Positions 1 through 8,849 are shown, counted from the stretch's first letter. The stretch is 64,000 nt of DNA from Streptomyces sp. WMMB303 (GCF_029351045.1 NZ_JARKIN010000001.1:4452501-4516500), one strand, 5' to 3'. Made by a program: numbers and translations. Notes: generated from the sequence alone by a model not told the origin.

Positions 1-648
1 ACCGGGGTGGCCAACGCGCTGACCAACGCGGGCAGACTGGACGAGGCCATCGACCACTATCATCAGGCGCTGGCCGCCTGGCAGTTGCTCGGCGACGAGA
101 GCGGAGCCTCGCGGATCACCGGCAACCTCGGCGACGTCTGCCTGCGGGCCGGCCGGATCGAGGAGGCCCTGACCCACCTGCACAAGGCGCTGGAGACCTA
201 CCAGACGCTGGGGCACGGCTGGGGCGAGGGCATCTGCCTGAACAATCTGGGTGAGGCCCATCTGCGGCTCGGCCGGCTCGACGAGGCGGGCACCTACCTG
301 GAGCAGGCGCTGGAGGTGCAACGCGCCACGGACAACACCTGGGTGGAGGGTATCTCGCTGGACTTCCTGGGCACGGTCCATCACCGCCTCCAGCGCCACG
401 AGGCGGCCATCGAGCACTACCAGCACGCACTCGCCAAGCACCAGGCGGTCGGCAACCGGTGGGGCGAGGCGCAGACCATCGACCACCTCGGCGACGTCCA
501 TCTGGCCACCGGTGCGCCGGAGGCCGCACGCGAGCACTGGAGCCGCGCCCTGGCGCTGCTGGAGGAGTTCAATCATCGCGACGCCGCCGGAATCCGCGAG
601 AAGCTCGGGGCGCTGGAGAGCGAGCCCGACAGCGCACCGCAGAGCTGA
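1..648 (+). CDS. TPR-repeat protein, C-terminal part (cut by window edge)
   Basis: The reading frame is open from base 1 and stops with TGA at 648, so only the last 215 residues are visible and the true start lies upstream. The visible part is about five tandem 40-residue tetratricopeptide repeats of the TPR_12 type, with recurring G-x-L-x-E-A and A-L-x-x-x motifs (GRLDEAIDHYHQAL, GRIEEALTHLHKAL, GRLDEAGTYLEQAL). In Streptomyces such a repeat block usually forms the C-terminal sensor or protein-binding arm of AfsR/SARP-type or NB-ARC regulators, but neither domain is visible here. The role is therefore inferred only. It converges with the ricin-lectin gene 26 bases away. Confidence 0.8.
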   Translation, partial: TGVANALTNAGRLDEAIDHYHQALAAWQLLGDESGASRITGNLGDVCLRAGRIEEALTHLHKALETYQTLGHGWGEGICLNNLGEAHLRLGRLDEAGTYLEQALEVQRATDNTWVEGISLDFLGTVHHRLQRHEAAIEHYQHALAKHQAVGNRWGEAQTIDHLGDVHLATGAPEAAREHWSRALALLEEFNHRDAAGIREKLGALESEPDSAPQS

Positions 649-674
649 TCCTGCGGTCGCCGCCGGCCGCGGCC

Positions 675-2213
675 TCACGGCTTCTTGAAGCGCCACTGGT
701 GGTCGTCGGCGTCGTCGCAACCGAAGATCAACAGCCGGGCGTTCGTCTTCTCTCCGGAGCCCGCCACGTCGAGACACTGGTTGCCACTCTCGTGGTTGCG
801 GATCCAGTACGTCCCGTTGGAGCGCTTGTCGAGCCACCAGAGCTGGTTGTCGTTCTTGGGACGGCAGTGGTATTCGGTCACCGGGGACCTGGCCGCCTTG
901 GGCCCGAAACCTGCCAGATCCAGGCACAGGTCGTCCTTGACGTTCCGGATCAGGTAGAGGTCGGCCTTGCCGGGACCGCCGTCCTTCACCTTCCGGTCCA
1001 GCTTCCACCGCTGGTTGCCGCCGCGGGCCCCGGCCGTCGTGTCGCAGTCGCCCTGCTGGACCCGGCCGTCCGGCTCGCCCTTGCCGGTACCGGGCACATC
1101 CAGGCAGCCGCCGGTCTTCCGGTTCACGACCATGGTCACCCCGTGCGGGATACGGCTGCGGTCCGGCGCCTTCCTGACGTGGTCGCCCCTGCCGGAGTCC
1201 TTCTCGTCGGAGGAGTCGGAGCCCTTCTCGTCGTCCTCGGAGCCCTCGTCGCCGGACTTCTCGGGCTTCGAGTCCGCCGACTTCGGCTTGTCCTTCCCCT
1301 CGCCCTTGTCGTCGTCCTTGTCCTCGGGCGAGGGGGACCCGGACGGGGAACCGCTGGGATAGGGCGGGCGCGAGGGGTGCACCGACCCGCCGGGGCCGCG
1401 GTCCGGCTCCTCCTTCGGATCCTCGACCCGGATCTTCCCGTCCGCCCTGTTGTCGCCGCCCCCGCTGCTGGCACCGGCCAGCGCCAGCGGTGTGGTGACC
1501 AGCGCCGCCACCGCGACGGCCACGCCACCGACCACCCAGGGCTTCTTGAGCAGGCTGCTGGGCACGAACTCCACGTCCGAACCGCGCGTCGAGCCACCCG
1601 CGGCCTTCCCGGAGCCGGGCGAACGCCCCGGGAGGGAGGGGCGCCGAAGGGACGGCATGGACGGGCGCGGGATCGAGGGCCGCGGGATCGACGGCATCGC
1701 GGTACGTGACCGGGCCGCGGCCTCCGCCGGTTGCGGCTGTCCGACGGGCACGGCCGCGGCGCTCCCGGCGGTTGTCGGTGCGACGTTCTCGGCAGCCGGC
1801 TGCGGGGCGGCCGGCTTCTCCTCCGCAGCGGGCTCGGCCGGGGCCGCCGCCCCCGCTCCGGCCGGGGCCGCGGGGCCGGCTTCCGCGACGTCGGCGGCAC
1901 CGGCTCCGGGAGCACCGCCCTCCGCGGCGTCCTGGCCCACGAGTCGGCTGGAGCCGTCGGGACCGACCTCGACGCGCACCGCGTAGCCCGTCGCCGGGTT
2001 GGAGATGGCCGCGGTGACCGGGTCGTCCCGAAGCTGCGCGTACCCGTGCAGGGTGTCCAGGATCGCGGTGTCCAGCGGCTGGTCCCCGAGCACCGGGACC
2101 GGCTCGCCGTCGATCGACGCGGCGCCCTCGCCGGTGATGACGACATCGAAGGGGGCGGGCTCGGACTGCCCCGGCGGCACGCCCGGCGGCCGCGCTTCTC
2201 CGTCCTCGCTCAT
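675..2213 (-). CDS. Membrane-anchored ricin-B-type lectin protein
   Basis: 512 residues. Residues about 20-95 form a small N-terminal domain, followed by an Ala/Pro-rich linker. One membrane segment lies at about 225-247 (KKPWVVGGVAVAVAALV), then an acidic Ser/Asp/Lys-rich spacer, then a ricin B-type beta-trefoil lectin domain at about 358-512. The lectin has three QxW motifs (NQRWKL, NQLWWL, HQWRFKK) and paired CLD motifs. The architecture suggests a cytoplasmic N-terminus and an outward-facing sugar-binding head. The gene is downstream of, and in the same direction as, the secretion-like genes from 8781 leftward, but a strong hairpin separates them. The N-terminal domain resembles that of the protein at 10678-11532. 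The carbohydrate ligand is unknown. Confidence 0.85.
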   Translation of the reverse strand: MSEDGEARPPGVPPGQSEPAPFDVVITGEGAASIDGEPVPVLGDQPLDTAILDTLHGYAQLRDDPVTAAISNPATGYAVRVEVGPDGSSRLVGQDAAEGGAPGAGAADVAEAGPAAPAGAGAAAPAEPAAEEKPAAPQPAAENVAPTTAGSAAAVPVGQPQPAEAAARSRTAMPSIPRPSIPRPSMPSLRRPSLPGRSPGSGKAAGGSTRGSDVEFVPSSLLKKPWVVGGVAVAVAALVTTPLALAGASSGGGDNRADGKIRVEDPKEEPDRGPGGSVHPSRPPYPSGSPSGSPSPEDKDDDKGEGKDKPKSADSKPEKSGDEGSEDDEKGSDSSDEKDSGRGDHVRKAPDRSRIPHGVTMVVNRKTGGCLDVPGTGKGEPDGRVQQGDCDTTAGARGGNQRWKLDRKVKDGGPGKADLYLIRNVKDDLCLDLAGFGPKAARSPVTEYHCRPKNDNQLWWLDKRSNGTYWIRNHESGNQCLDVAGSGEKTNARLLIFGCDDADDHQWRFKKP

Positions 2214-2488
2214 GTGGCACCACTTCCTGACGACTCGGCTTGCGACGAACGAACTCCCGGATGAACACGGCCCCCTGGGCGGATCGGTTCAACCATGGCA
2301 CCGGCAGCCGTCAGCCCTGCCCGCCCCGTCTCCGGACCGGGCCCGGGGCGCCGAACGGGGAGCGCGCCCCGGGCCCGACTCGGGCGGAGACCCGGGTGGG
2401 GGCCCGGCCTCCGCCTCTGTTCACGGATCGGCGGGCGAAACGGTTCACCGGCGGGGCGGGCGCCTCCCCCCACGGTCCGGTGCACGGC
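2214..2488. other. Intergenic region with terminator and probable promoter
   Basis: 275 bases between two leftward genes. It holds the GC-rich hairpin at 2338-2377 and must also carry the promoter of the ricin-lectin gene. No clear -35/-10 pair was recognised. Confidence 0.5.
2338..2377 (-). terminator. Hairpin downstream of the VirB4-like ATPase gene
   Basis: Perfect 14-base inverted repeat (arms 2338-2351 and 2364-2377, core GGGCCCGGGGCGC) with a 12-base loop. It lies about 110 bases past the stop of the leftward ATPase gene. There is no T-tract, as is common in Streptomyces. It probably ends the secretion-like operon and separates it from the lectin gene. Confidence 0.6.
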
Positions 2489-3976
2489 TCAGGCCGTCTT
2501 GTTCCAGCGCTTGTTGGTGTTGTTGACCTCCAGTTCCCCGGCGGTCAGGTCCACATGGACGGGGATACCGGGGCGGCTGCCGACCTTGACGAGGAAGTTG
2601 CCGAGGCCGGGCGGGTCGGCCTGCCGGCTGCGGGAGCTGTCCCAGGCCGGCGGCGTGGACCAGTCGACCAGCAGCCGCTTCTCCACCTCGGTGAGCTCCA
2701 CCACCTGCGCCAGTTGCGGCATCTCGGCCGGGGGCAGCCCGGCGCAGACGACCATCCCCGCGCGCTCGACGAAGCCCTTCGCCTTGATGCGGTCCTCCTC
2801 GGTGGGCAGTGCGAGCAGGTCGCCGATGGTGTGGGTGACCATGGCGAGACCCACGCCGCGCTGCCGGTCCAGGCGGGTGAGGGCGTTGACCCGGTCGACC
2901 AGTCCGCGGCCCGCCTGCAGCACCCGCCACAGCTCGTCCATCACCAGGAAGTGGTTGCGCTGCGGCTCCAGTCCGGCGTCCGCGAGCGCGTGCGCCGTGG
3001 AGACCGCGCCGAACCCGTAGGACCAGCAGGACAGCAGCGCGGCGGCCTGGAGCAGGGTTTCGCTGTCGTCGATGTTGCTGACGTCGAAACACACCGGCCG
3101 GTCGAGCTTCATCGGCTCGGTGGTCGGACGGGCGAACGAGTCGCCCAGCAGGCCGTCTCCCAGCAGCGCGATCAGCGACGCCTCCAGGTTCTCGGTGATG
3201 TCCCGGTAGCGGGTGATGTCGCCGCGGTCCAGGGCGACGGCCCGCACCGACTCCGGGGCCTCCTTGATGACCTGCACCAGGTCCGCGAGGACCGGTGTCC
3301 GGCCGGAGCCGTGCCGGTCGTCGAGCACGTCCAGGGCCGCGGCCAGCACGGTCTCCTCACGGTCGCTCGGCGGCTCCGAGCGCAGGATGGTCACCAGCGC
3401 GGACACCATGTGCAGCCGGCGGCTGTGGGTGGCGGCCAGCAGTTGCCTGCGCGCGTCCCCGGTGAGCCGGGCGGCCGCCGCCGTGGACTCCCCCGGGTCG
3501 AGGACGTTGAGGTGTCCGCGTCCCCGGCCCAGGCTGATGACCTGCCCGCCGATCGCCCGGATGAGGTCGACGTAGTCCGGCTTGAGGTCGCCGAAGATGA
3601 GCGGATGGACACCGTAGCCGGACAGGCCGAGCGCCATCCGCCGCACCACGGTGGACTTGCCGAGTCCGGGGCGGCCCAGGACGAACATCGACGGGTTGGC
3701 CAGCAGGCCGGTGCGCATGAACCAGCTCACCGGGTCGCAGCAGACCGTGGCCCCCGAGTCCAGGTCACGGCCGAGCGGCACCCCCACCATCGGGGTCCCC
3801 GCTCCGGCCCCGAACGGCCACAGGCCACAGACCTGGACGGAGGTGCCGCGCCATTCGGGTGCGGGGTCGACGTATCCGACCATGCCACCGCCCCGGCCGG
3901 GCCAGCCCCGCGCGGTGGCCCGCGGCAAGCCCGTGTCGGCCGTACGTGCCCGGGTCTTCTCGGCCTTACGTGCCAT
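2489..3976 (-). CDS. VirB4/TraC-like conjugation or secretion ATPase
   Basis: 495 residues. The Walker A motif GRPGLGKSTVV is near residue 105. It is followed by a DLKPDY segment and a Walker B motif FLVMDEL near residue 343, the pattern of HerA/VirB4/TraC hexameric ATPases. It is short for a VirB4 (often 700-900 residues) and lacks the N-terminal VirB4 half, which seems to be supplied by the adjacent 499-residue protein. ATG at 3976 is preceded by AGGAGG at five bases, fixing the start. Expected role: the energy source of a type IV secretion-like envelope machine at the inner face of the membrane. The substrate is unknown. No relaxase or VirD4-type coupling protein is visible in the window. 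Confidence 0.85.
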   Translation of the reverse strand: MARKAEKTRARTADTGLPRATARGWPGRGGGMVGYVDPAPEWRGTSVQVCGLWPFGAGAGTPMVGVPLGRDLDSGATVCCDPVSWFMRTGLLANPSMFVLGRPGLGKSTVVRRMALGLSGYGVHPLIFGDLKPDYVDLIRAIGGQVISLGRGRGHLNVLDPGESTAAAARLTGDARRQLLAATHSRRLHMVSALVTILRSEPPSDREETVLAAALDVLDDRHGSGRTPVLADLVQVIKEAPESVRAVALDRGDITRYRDITENLEASLIALLGDGLLGDSFARPTTEPMKLDRPVCFDVSNIDDSETLLQAAALLSCWSYGFGAVSTAHALADAGLEPQRNHFLVMDELWRVLQAGRGLVDRVNALTRLDRQRGVGLAMVTHTIGDLLALPTEEDRIKAKGFVERAGMVVCAGLPPAEMPQLAQVVELTEVEKRLLVDWSTPPAWDSSRSRQADPPGLGNFLVKVGSRPGIPVHVDLTAGELEVNNTNKRWNKTA

Positions 3977-4184
3977 CAGATCCTCCTGTGCTGTGTGACC
4001 GCGTCCGGGGGCTCGCGCCGACCCCCGATCCGCGGGTACGTGGTGGCTGAGCGCGCGGCCGCCGGCGCCCCTGGCGGAGGGGGCGCGGCTCCCGTGCCGC
4101 GAGACTCGGGCAAGCGGCGCCGGGAGCGGGGGCGCAGCCCGGTGCCGGGTCGGCGGAAAGCACCGGACGCCATGGTGGTCCGCG

Positions 4185-5684
4185 TTACATCGCGTCCCGT
4201 ACGGTCTGCGGCAGCGCTGTGTGCAGCGGCAGCACCAGGCCCAGCGGCAGCGCGGCGGCGAAGGCCGCGGCCTGCGAACCGTAGGCGGGCCGGACCGCGA
4301 TGCGGGCGGCCGGCGCCAGATTGTCCACCGCCGCGGTGGCCCGGGGCAGGTCCTCGGCGGAGTCGACGGTCGCGGTGATCAGCAGACCGAACTGGATCAC
4401 CCCATGCCCCTGGGCCTGCTCCTCGGCCGCCTTCCGGGCCGCCACCACCTCCGCGTCGTCGCTCGCCCGGCCGATCGGCTGCTGCTGCGCGGTGAACAGC
4501 GCGTTCTTGTAGTCCTGCTGGACGACGCGGGCGCCCTCGGCACGGCTGTGCGGACGGTAGAGCAGCGTGACGCGCTTGCGGGCGATGTCGCGGCTGGGCT
4601 GCACCAGCCCGGTCAGCACGTTGGAGAACACCTCGCCCTGCGGGGCCTCGGTCATGGCCCAGGTGATGCTGTGCACCCCGTCGTGCCGGTAGTGGTCCCA
4701 CTCCTCCTGCGCGGCGGTGGGACCCGCCTCGTCCCAGGTGAGCCCGGTGCCGCCGGCGGCGCGCGCCTCCTCGACCAGCTGCGCGACGGTCGGGTCGTAG
4801 GCGACCCGCACGGCCTCGGCGAGTTCGGTCGCCGTCATCGGGACGGCCGTGCCCGCGCCGGTCATGGACAGTCCGGCGGTCAGTCCCGGCAGCCGCGTCC
4901 CGATGTGCACCGCCATCTCCTCGACGTTGCGGCGCGGCGCACCGGCGCGTGCCGCGCCCGAGTAGGTCAGCGCGATCCGGGTGCTGATCTGCGCCGAACC
5001 GCTGGGATAGGCGGCGACCACGTCGCGCAGCATCTCCCGCGCCAGGTCGGGCGCGTCGTCGACAGCGTTGGCTCCGATCTCCTGCTGAAGCCGGACGCCG
5101 GGGTCGGGCGCGGTCTCCACGGTGACGCTGGCGGCCACGAGCCCCGGTTCGGTGCCCAGTGCCGAGAGCCACTGGCCCCAGTGGGCCACCCAGGTGTCGA
5201 CCTGACGTTCGTCGACCAGCGCCGCACCGTCCGCGTCGCAGGAGACGACCACCGTGTGGTGGTTGGTCGCCGGCACGGTGATGACGGCGAAGGGGCGTCC
5301 GTAGCCGTCCTGCGCCTCGCTCAGGGACGACTGCGCGGCCAGTCCCGGCAGTCGGCAGGTGCCACCGCCTGCCCGGCCCAGCGGACCGGACCGGTAGAGG
5401 TTGCCTCCGGAGGAGGTGTTGCGCCACCAGGCGAGCCGCACCGCGCCCCGCTGCATCAGCGTGCGGCCGTGCCGGTCCCGCACCGCCAGGGGCGCCATCG
5501 CCAGCGCCAGCACGACGGCCAGGGCCAGCGCGACCCACACGGAGACCAGTGTGCTGAGGACGACGGCGATCAGGCCGCCGAACAGCAGCATGGTCGCCCC
5601 CAGCGACAGGCCCCGCAGTCCGGAGGCGCGCGGCTTGCGGAAGTTGCCGTAAGTGCGCGGGCCGGTTCCTTCAGTCACTGCCAT
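4185..5684 (-). CDS. SCO6880-family protein (PrgI-like plus VirB4 N-terminal-like)
   Basis: 499 residues from the ATG at 5684. Further in-frame codons upstream lie inside the neighbouring gene and are ignored. Two hydrophobic segments lie at about 28-68, typical of a PrgI-like membrane module. The soluble remainder is rich in Ala and Val and lacks a P-loop. This matches the SCO6880 family found next to ATPases in actinobacterial type IV secretion-like clusters. The start overlaps the end of the upstream VirB6-like gene by 14 bases, indicating coupled translation. About 200 bases without a gene separate it from the downstream ATPase. Together with that ATPase it looks like a split VirB4 (inference from order and domain content). 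Confidence 0.8.
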   Translation of the reverse strand: MAVTEGTGPRTYGNFRKPRASGLRGLSLGATMLLFGGLIAVVLSTLVSVWVALALAVVLALAMAPLAVRDRHGRTLMQRGAVRLAWWRNTSSGGNLYRSGPLGRAGGGTCRLPGLAAQSSLSEAQDGYGRPFAVITVPATNHHTVVVSCDADGAALVDERQVDTWVAHWGQWLSALGTEPGLVAASVTVETAPDPGVRLQQEIGANAVDDAPDLAREMLRDVVAAYPSGSAQISTRIALTYSGAARAGAPRRNVEEMAVHIGTRLPGLTAGLSMTGAGTAVPMTATELAEAVRVAYDPTVAQLVEEARAAGGTGLTWDEAGPTAAQEEWDHYRHDGVHSITWAMTEAPQGEVFSNVLTGLVQPSRDIARKRVTLLYRPHSRAEGARVVQQDYKNALFTAQQQPIGRASDDAEVVAARKAAEEQAQGHGVIQFGLLITATVDSAEDLPRATAAVDNLAPAARIAVRPAYGSQAAAFAAALPLGLVLPLHTALPQTVRDAM

Positions 5685-7017
5685 GGGGTTCCCCCTGTTG
5701 GTCGTCGCGGTGTCGGTGGGTGGCCGCCGAGAGCGCGGAGGAGAGCGTCTCCTTGACAGCCGTGGTGCCGTCCGGGTCGGCGGGATCGCCCGGTGCGGTC
5801 TGCTCCACCTCTCCGGGGCGGTCGAGCAGGGCCGCCGGACGCGACCGGCCCGCGCGCTGGTCGGCGGCGGAGTGTTCGGAACCCGGCGTCGCCTGCGTCC
5901 CGCCCGCACCCTGTGCGGGCCGGCGGCCGCTGGCGGCGTGCCCAGGACTGCTGCGGGCGCCGGTGGCGTCCCCGCGCTCCCGGGTCACGGTGGCACCCGA
6001 GACCGACCGTCCGGCCGCCGGGCCGCGCAATTGCGGTACGGCCAGCGCGCCGCCGGCCACGACCCGGCCGCCGCCGGAGCCGGAGGACGAGCCGCCGCCG
6101 AGGCCCGCGGTCGTCGCCTGTACCGCGGGAGCCGCGAGGCGGAGCAGCGCGGGGAGGGTGCAGCAGGCCAGCACGAGCAGCACGACGCCCGAGACCATGG
6201 AGATGATCTCGTTGCCCTCCCCCTTCGGCTCGGTGCCCGCCATGGAGAACGCGGCCGCGTACACGACCGCCGCGGTGGGTTTGTAGAGCACGAAGGCCAG
6301 CAGCCAGCCGACGGACTTGCGGAACCAGGCCCGCCCGGACGGGGTGGAGCTGGCCGCGGCGGACAGCGGGAGCGTGCCGGTGAGGATCACCAGCAGCGCC
6401 ACCCGGGCGATCATGAGGGCGATCTGCACCAGACCGGCCCCGATCACCAGCAGGGACATGATCAGCACGAGGAAGGAGGAGTCCGTACCGCCCAGCGCGA
6501 GCATGGCCGAGACGCGGTCGTCGAACTCGTCCACGCACTGCTGGACCGGCTCCCCGGCGGCGCTGATCTGCTCGCAGCCGGTCGACCTGTCGATGATCCA
6601 GACGCTGAACTTGTCCCCCGCCATGGTCAGCAGGTTGACCGCCGCCACCCCGGCCGAGGAGACGACGATCAGGTTGAGCAGCCCTCGCACGGCCTGCCTT
6701 CCGGGCTCGCCGCGCCGCTGCCAGGCGATGTGCCCGGCCGCGACGACCAGGCACAGCACGGCGGTGAAGGAGGTGAACCACAGGGTGGAGCCGCGCAGGA
6801 ACGCCGCGGGTCCGCTGTCGTAGCTCAGCAGAGGGCTGTCGATGTCCGTCCACGCGCTGCCGAGTGCCTTGACGGTGTCCGCGGCCGCCTGGGCTGCGCT
6901 GTCGACGATGTTGTCGAACGCGCTGTCGCCGAGGTCCTTCGGACCCGTGCCCTCCCCTTCGCCCACGCAGTACCCGCCGACCGTGGGGCGCACCCAGCCG
7001 TAGTCGCAGCCCGCCAT
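5671..7017 (-). CDS. VirB6/TrbL-like polytopic membrane protein
   Basis: 448 residues from the ATG at 7017, which overlaps the upstream stop as ATGA; a longer frame upstream is ignored. An N-terminal extracytoplasmic segment has Cys residues (GCDYGW, GGYCVGE). Then come about six membrane segments (for example TAVLCLVVAAGHIAW, LIVVSSAGVAAVNLL, LLVILTGTLPLSAAA, VVLLVLACCTLPALL). The C-terminal tail of roughly 130 residues is hydrophilic, Gly/Ser/Arg-rich and probably disordered. The topology and the pair of Cys in the loop (STGCEQI, VQQCVDEF) fit the VirB6/TrbL inner-membrane channel subunit of type IV secretion systems. Sequence-level similarity could not be tested here. Confidence 0.75.
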   Translation of the reverse strand: MAGCDYGWVRPTVGGYCVGEGEGTGPKDLGDSAFDNIVDSAAQAAADTVKALGSAWTDIDSPLLSYDSGPAAFLRGSTLWFTSFTAVLCLVVAAGHIAWQRRGEPGRQAVRGLLNLIVVSSAGVAAVNLLTMAGDKFSVWIIDRSTGCEQISAAGEPVQQCVDEFDDRVSAMLALGGTDSSFLVLIMSLLVIGAGLVQIALMIARVALLVILTGTLPLSAAASSTPSGRAWFRKSVGWLLAFVLYKPTAAVVYAAAFSMAGTEPKGEGNEIISMVSGVVLLVLACCTLPALLRLAAPAVQATTAGLGGGSSSGSGGGRVVAGGALAVPQLRGPAAGRSVSGATVTRERGDATGARSSPGHAASGRRPAQGAGGTQATPGSEHSAADQRAGRSRPAALLDRPGEVEQTAPGDPADPDGTTAVKETLSSALSAATHRHRDDQQGEPHGSD

Positions 7018-7781
7018 CACACACCGCCCCATTCGACGTATCCGGCCAGGGAGTCGACCGGGGCGGGCGCCGGCGGATCGGCCGGGTACTCCAGTTTCCA
7101 GTCGCCGTCCCGCCACCGCACGGTGGTGGCGGCAGCCTGCATCCGGCCGTCCTGGAACCGCCACACGGTGCGGATCACGGCGGTGCTGCCGGTGTAGCTG
7201 ACGAAGTCGAACCCGGCGATCTGTCCCTGGGCCGCGCCCTCCTGCTCCCGCGGGTCCGCCGTGCGTTCAGAGGCGGCGCGGGCCTTCAGGTAGGACTCCC
7301 GGCCCGCACCGACGGTCTGCGCGCGGGTGACGCTCTGCCAGTCGTCGGCGGCCAGATAGCGGACACTGATCTGGCTGGTCGCCAGCAGCGCGCCGAGCGG
7401 GGTGTGCGCGTAGCAGCGCGCCACGTCCTTCTCGACCACGGCCGGGCCCGCGGCCTTCGACCAGGGGAGCGCGACGGACTGGAACAGCTTCCAGTCCACG
7501 CCCTCCGGCGGGGCGGTGGGGACCTTCTCGCCCGTGTCCTTGAGCCCGGGGCAGTCACCGCGGTCCGCAGCGGCGGACGGCGGTGGCTGCCCGGTCCGGG
7601 CAGCCGCGCCCGGTGCCGGTGAGGACGCGGAGGAGCTGCCCTCGGGCCCGTCGGAGGAGACGAGGACCGCCACTCCGATGACGGCGACGAAGCCGATGAA
7701 CGCCACCGCGAGGACGAAGCCGTTCCGCAGCCAGGGGCTGCGCGAGTCGTCGTGCCCCTCGCGGTTGCCGGGCTCTGCCAT
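7017..7781 (-). CDS. Single-pass membrane protein, possible VirB8-like component
   Basis: 254 residues from the ATG at 7781, which has GGGAAGGG just upstream; in-frame ATGs lie 12 and 27 bases further out. A hydrophilic head of about 20 residues precedes one membrane helix (GFVLAVAFIGFVAVIGVAVLV). A Ser/Pro/Ala linker follows, then a conserved-looking extracytoplasmic domain of about 160 residues with motifs such as DWKLFQSVALPWSKAAGP and WRDGDWKLEYP. The second motif is typical of an NTF2-like fold, as in VirB8/TcpC proteins. It overlaps the VirB6-like gene by four bases (ATGA). Assignment as a VirB8-like scaffold is inference. Confidence 0.65.
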   Translation of the reverse strand: MAEPGNREGHDDSRSPWLRNGFVLAVAFIGFVAVIGVAVLVSSDGPEGSSSASSPAPGAAARTGQPPPSAAADRGDCPGLKDTGEKVPTAPPEGVDWKLFQSVALPWSKAAGPAVVEKDVARCYAHTPLGALLATSQISVRYLAADDWQSVTRAQTVGAGRESYLKARAASERTADPREQEGAAQGQIAGFDFVSYTGSTAVIRTVWRFQDGRMQAAATTVRWRDGDWKLEYPADPPAPAPVDSLAGYVEWGGV

Positions 7782-7832
7782 GTCCCTTCCCATCCCTGTG
7801 ATCCGCATCTGCGCGCTGTCCGTGGCGGCCCG

Positions 7833-8150
7833 TCAGACGAGGGCGCCGACGATGCCGGAGGCGGAACCCACCAGCAGGCACGCACCGAGCACATAGCCGA
7901 GCCCCTTGGCGTGCTCGCGGCCCCCGCCCCGGGAGTGGTCCAGGGCCATCCGGGCCGCGACTCCGAAGATTCCCGCGACGCAGAGCGCCGTGACGGTCCA
8001 GGCCACCCACTTGAGGACCGTCAGCAGTCCGTCGGCTCCGGGCGGCGCCGCGCCGCCGCCGACATCCGGAGGGCCGGAGGGCACCGACCCGGCGGCGATC
8101 CGGGTGAGCTCCTGTGAGGCGGCCGAGGCGGCCGCCAGCAGAGTGGACAT
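7833..8150 (-). CDS. Small two-helix membrane protein, VirB2/VirB3-like position
   Basis: 105 residues. A soluble N-terminus with PPGADG is followed by two membrane helices (VLKWVAWTVTALCVAGIFGVA and LGYVLGACLLVGSASGIVGALV) joined by a charged loop DHSRGGGREHAKG. Size, helix pair and position suit a pilin-like VirB2 or TrbC-type subunit of a type IV secretion-like apparatus. There is no cleavable signal peptide. GGGGA lies upstream of the ATG at 8150, and the preceding gene ends 13 bases away. The family was not recognised by name. Confidence 0.7.
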   Translation of the reverse strand: MSTLLAAASAASQELTRIAAGSVPSGPPDVGGGAAPPGADGLLTVLKWVAWTVTALCVAGIFGVAARMALDHSRGGGREHAKGLGYVLGACLLVGSASGIVGALV

Positions 8151-8163
8151 GCGGGATTCCCCT

Positions 8164-8781
8164 TCAGGCGGGTCGGGTGAGTCGGGTCAGATCGCGTGCC
8201 AAGGGCGCGCATTCCTTGGGGAGATGGGTCAGCGCCGACTCTCCGAGCCGCCACTGCTCCACCCACGGGATCTCCCACAGCCGGGGCACGGCACCGGAGA
8301 CGAGGTACAGCAGGTCGCGCAGGGCCTTGGGGCGGCGTCCGGGGGCGTCGGCGACGACGACCAGGCCCAGTAGTTCGACTCCGGTCACAAGTTGTGACGC
8401 CCACTGCTGGGCGGCGCTCTGCACGGCCTTCAGGCCGCCCGCGTCGGAGCGCGCCACGAGGACGACCGGTTGCGGCGTCCCGGCCGCAGGCCAGGCGCGG
8501 CCCGCGTCCCGGCCGCCGGGTACCGCCTGCTCCAGGGTGCTGACCCCGGCGCCCCCGTGGACGCCCAGCCACCACCAACCGTGCCCGGTGTCCTGTCGCT
8601 TCGGGGCGACGGGCAGCATGCGGTCCGGCCAGGGCACGCCGCCCTGGGGCGCGGTCGGGCCCGTCACCGGTGTCGGAGCGTCCTGAACCGATCGCCGCGG
8701 CTCCCCGTTGTTGCCCCCCGAAGGGTGGGCCGGAGTCGTCGGAGAAAGCCAGGGGTTGGAAGCCGGCACTTCCCCGGCCAT
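8164..8781 (-). CDS. DUF6668-like protein with a degenerate P-loop
   Basis: 205 residues if started at the ATG at 8781, which follows GGGAGAGGCC; another ATG at 8826 lacks a ribosome site. After a Pro-rich leader come WWWLGVHGGAGVSTL, a motif close to the deviant Walker A of ParA/MinD proteins (GGxGKST) but with Val for Lys. A hydrophobic strand VVLVARSDAGGLKA, an ELLGLVVVADAPGRRP strand and a C-terminal RLWEIPWVEQWR segment follow. I place it in the DUF6668 group of actinobacterial secretion-cluster proteins with modest confidence. It is the first gene of the leftward secretion operon. It could be an inactive ParA-type positioning or assembly factor. Confidence 0.65.
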   Translation of the reverse strand: MAGEVPASNPWLSPTTPAHPSGGNNGEPRRSVQDAPTPVTGPTAPQGGVPWPDRMLPVAPKRQDTGHGWWWLGVHGGAGVSTLEQAVPGGRDAGRAWPAAGTPQPVVLVARSDAGGLKAVQSAAQQWASQLVTGVELLGLVVVADAPGRRPKALRDLLYLVSGAVPRLWEIPWVEQWRLGESALTHLPKECAPLARDLTRLTRPA

Positions 8782-8820
8782 GGCCTCTCCCTTCGGCGGC
8801 GTTCTCGACGCCGCGCTCGA

Positions 8821-8849
8821 ACTCATGAGTGGTCACGTGGTTCCACGTG
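8821..8849. promoter_or_regulatory. Tandem palindromes in the divergent promoter of the secretion cluster
   Basis: The 132 bases between the leftward start at 8781 and the rightward start at 8914 contain ACTCATGAGT (8821-8830, perfect palindrome). Three bases later comes CACGTGGTTCCACGTG (8834-8849, 7-base arms about a 2-base centre). Two dyads at the midpoint of a divergent promoter are the typical signature of a repressor operator controlling both arms. The regulator is not identifiable from this window. Confidence 0.55.
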
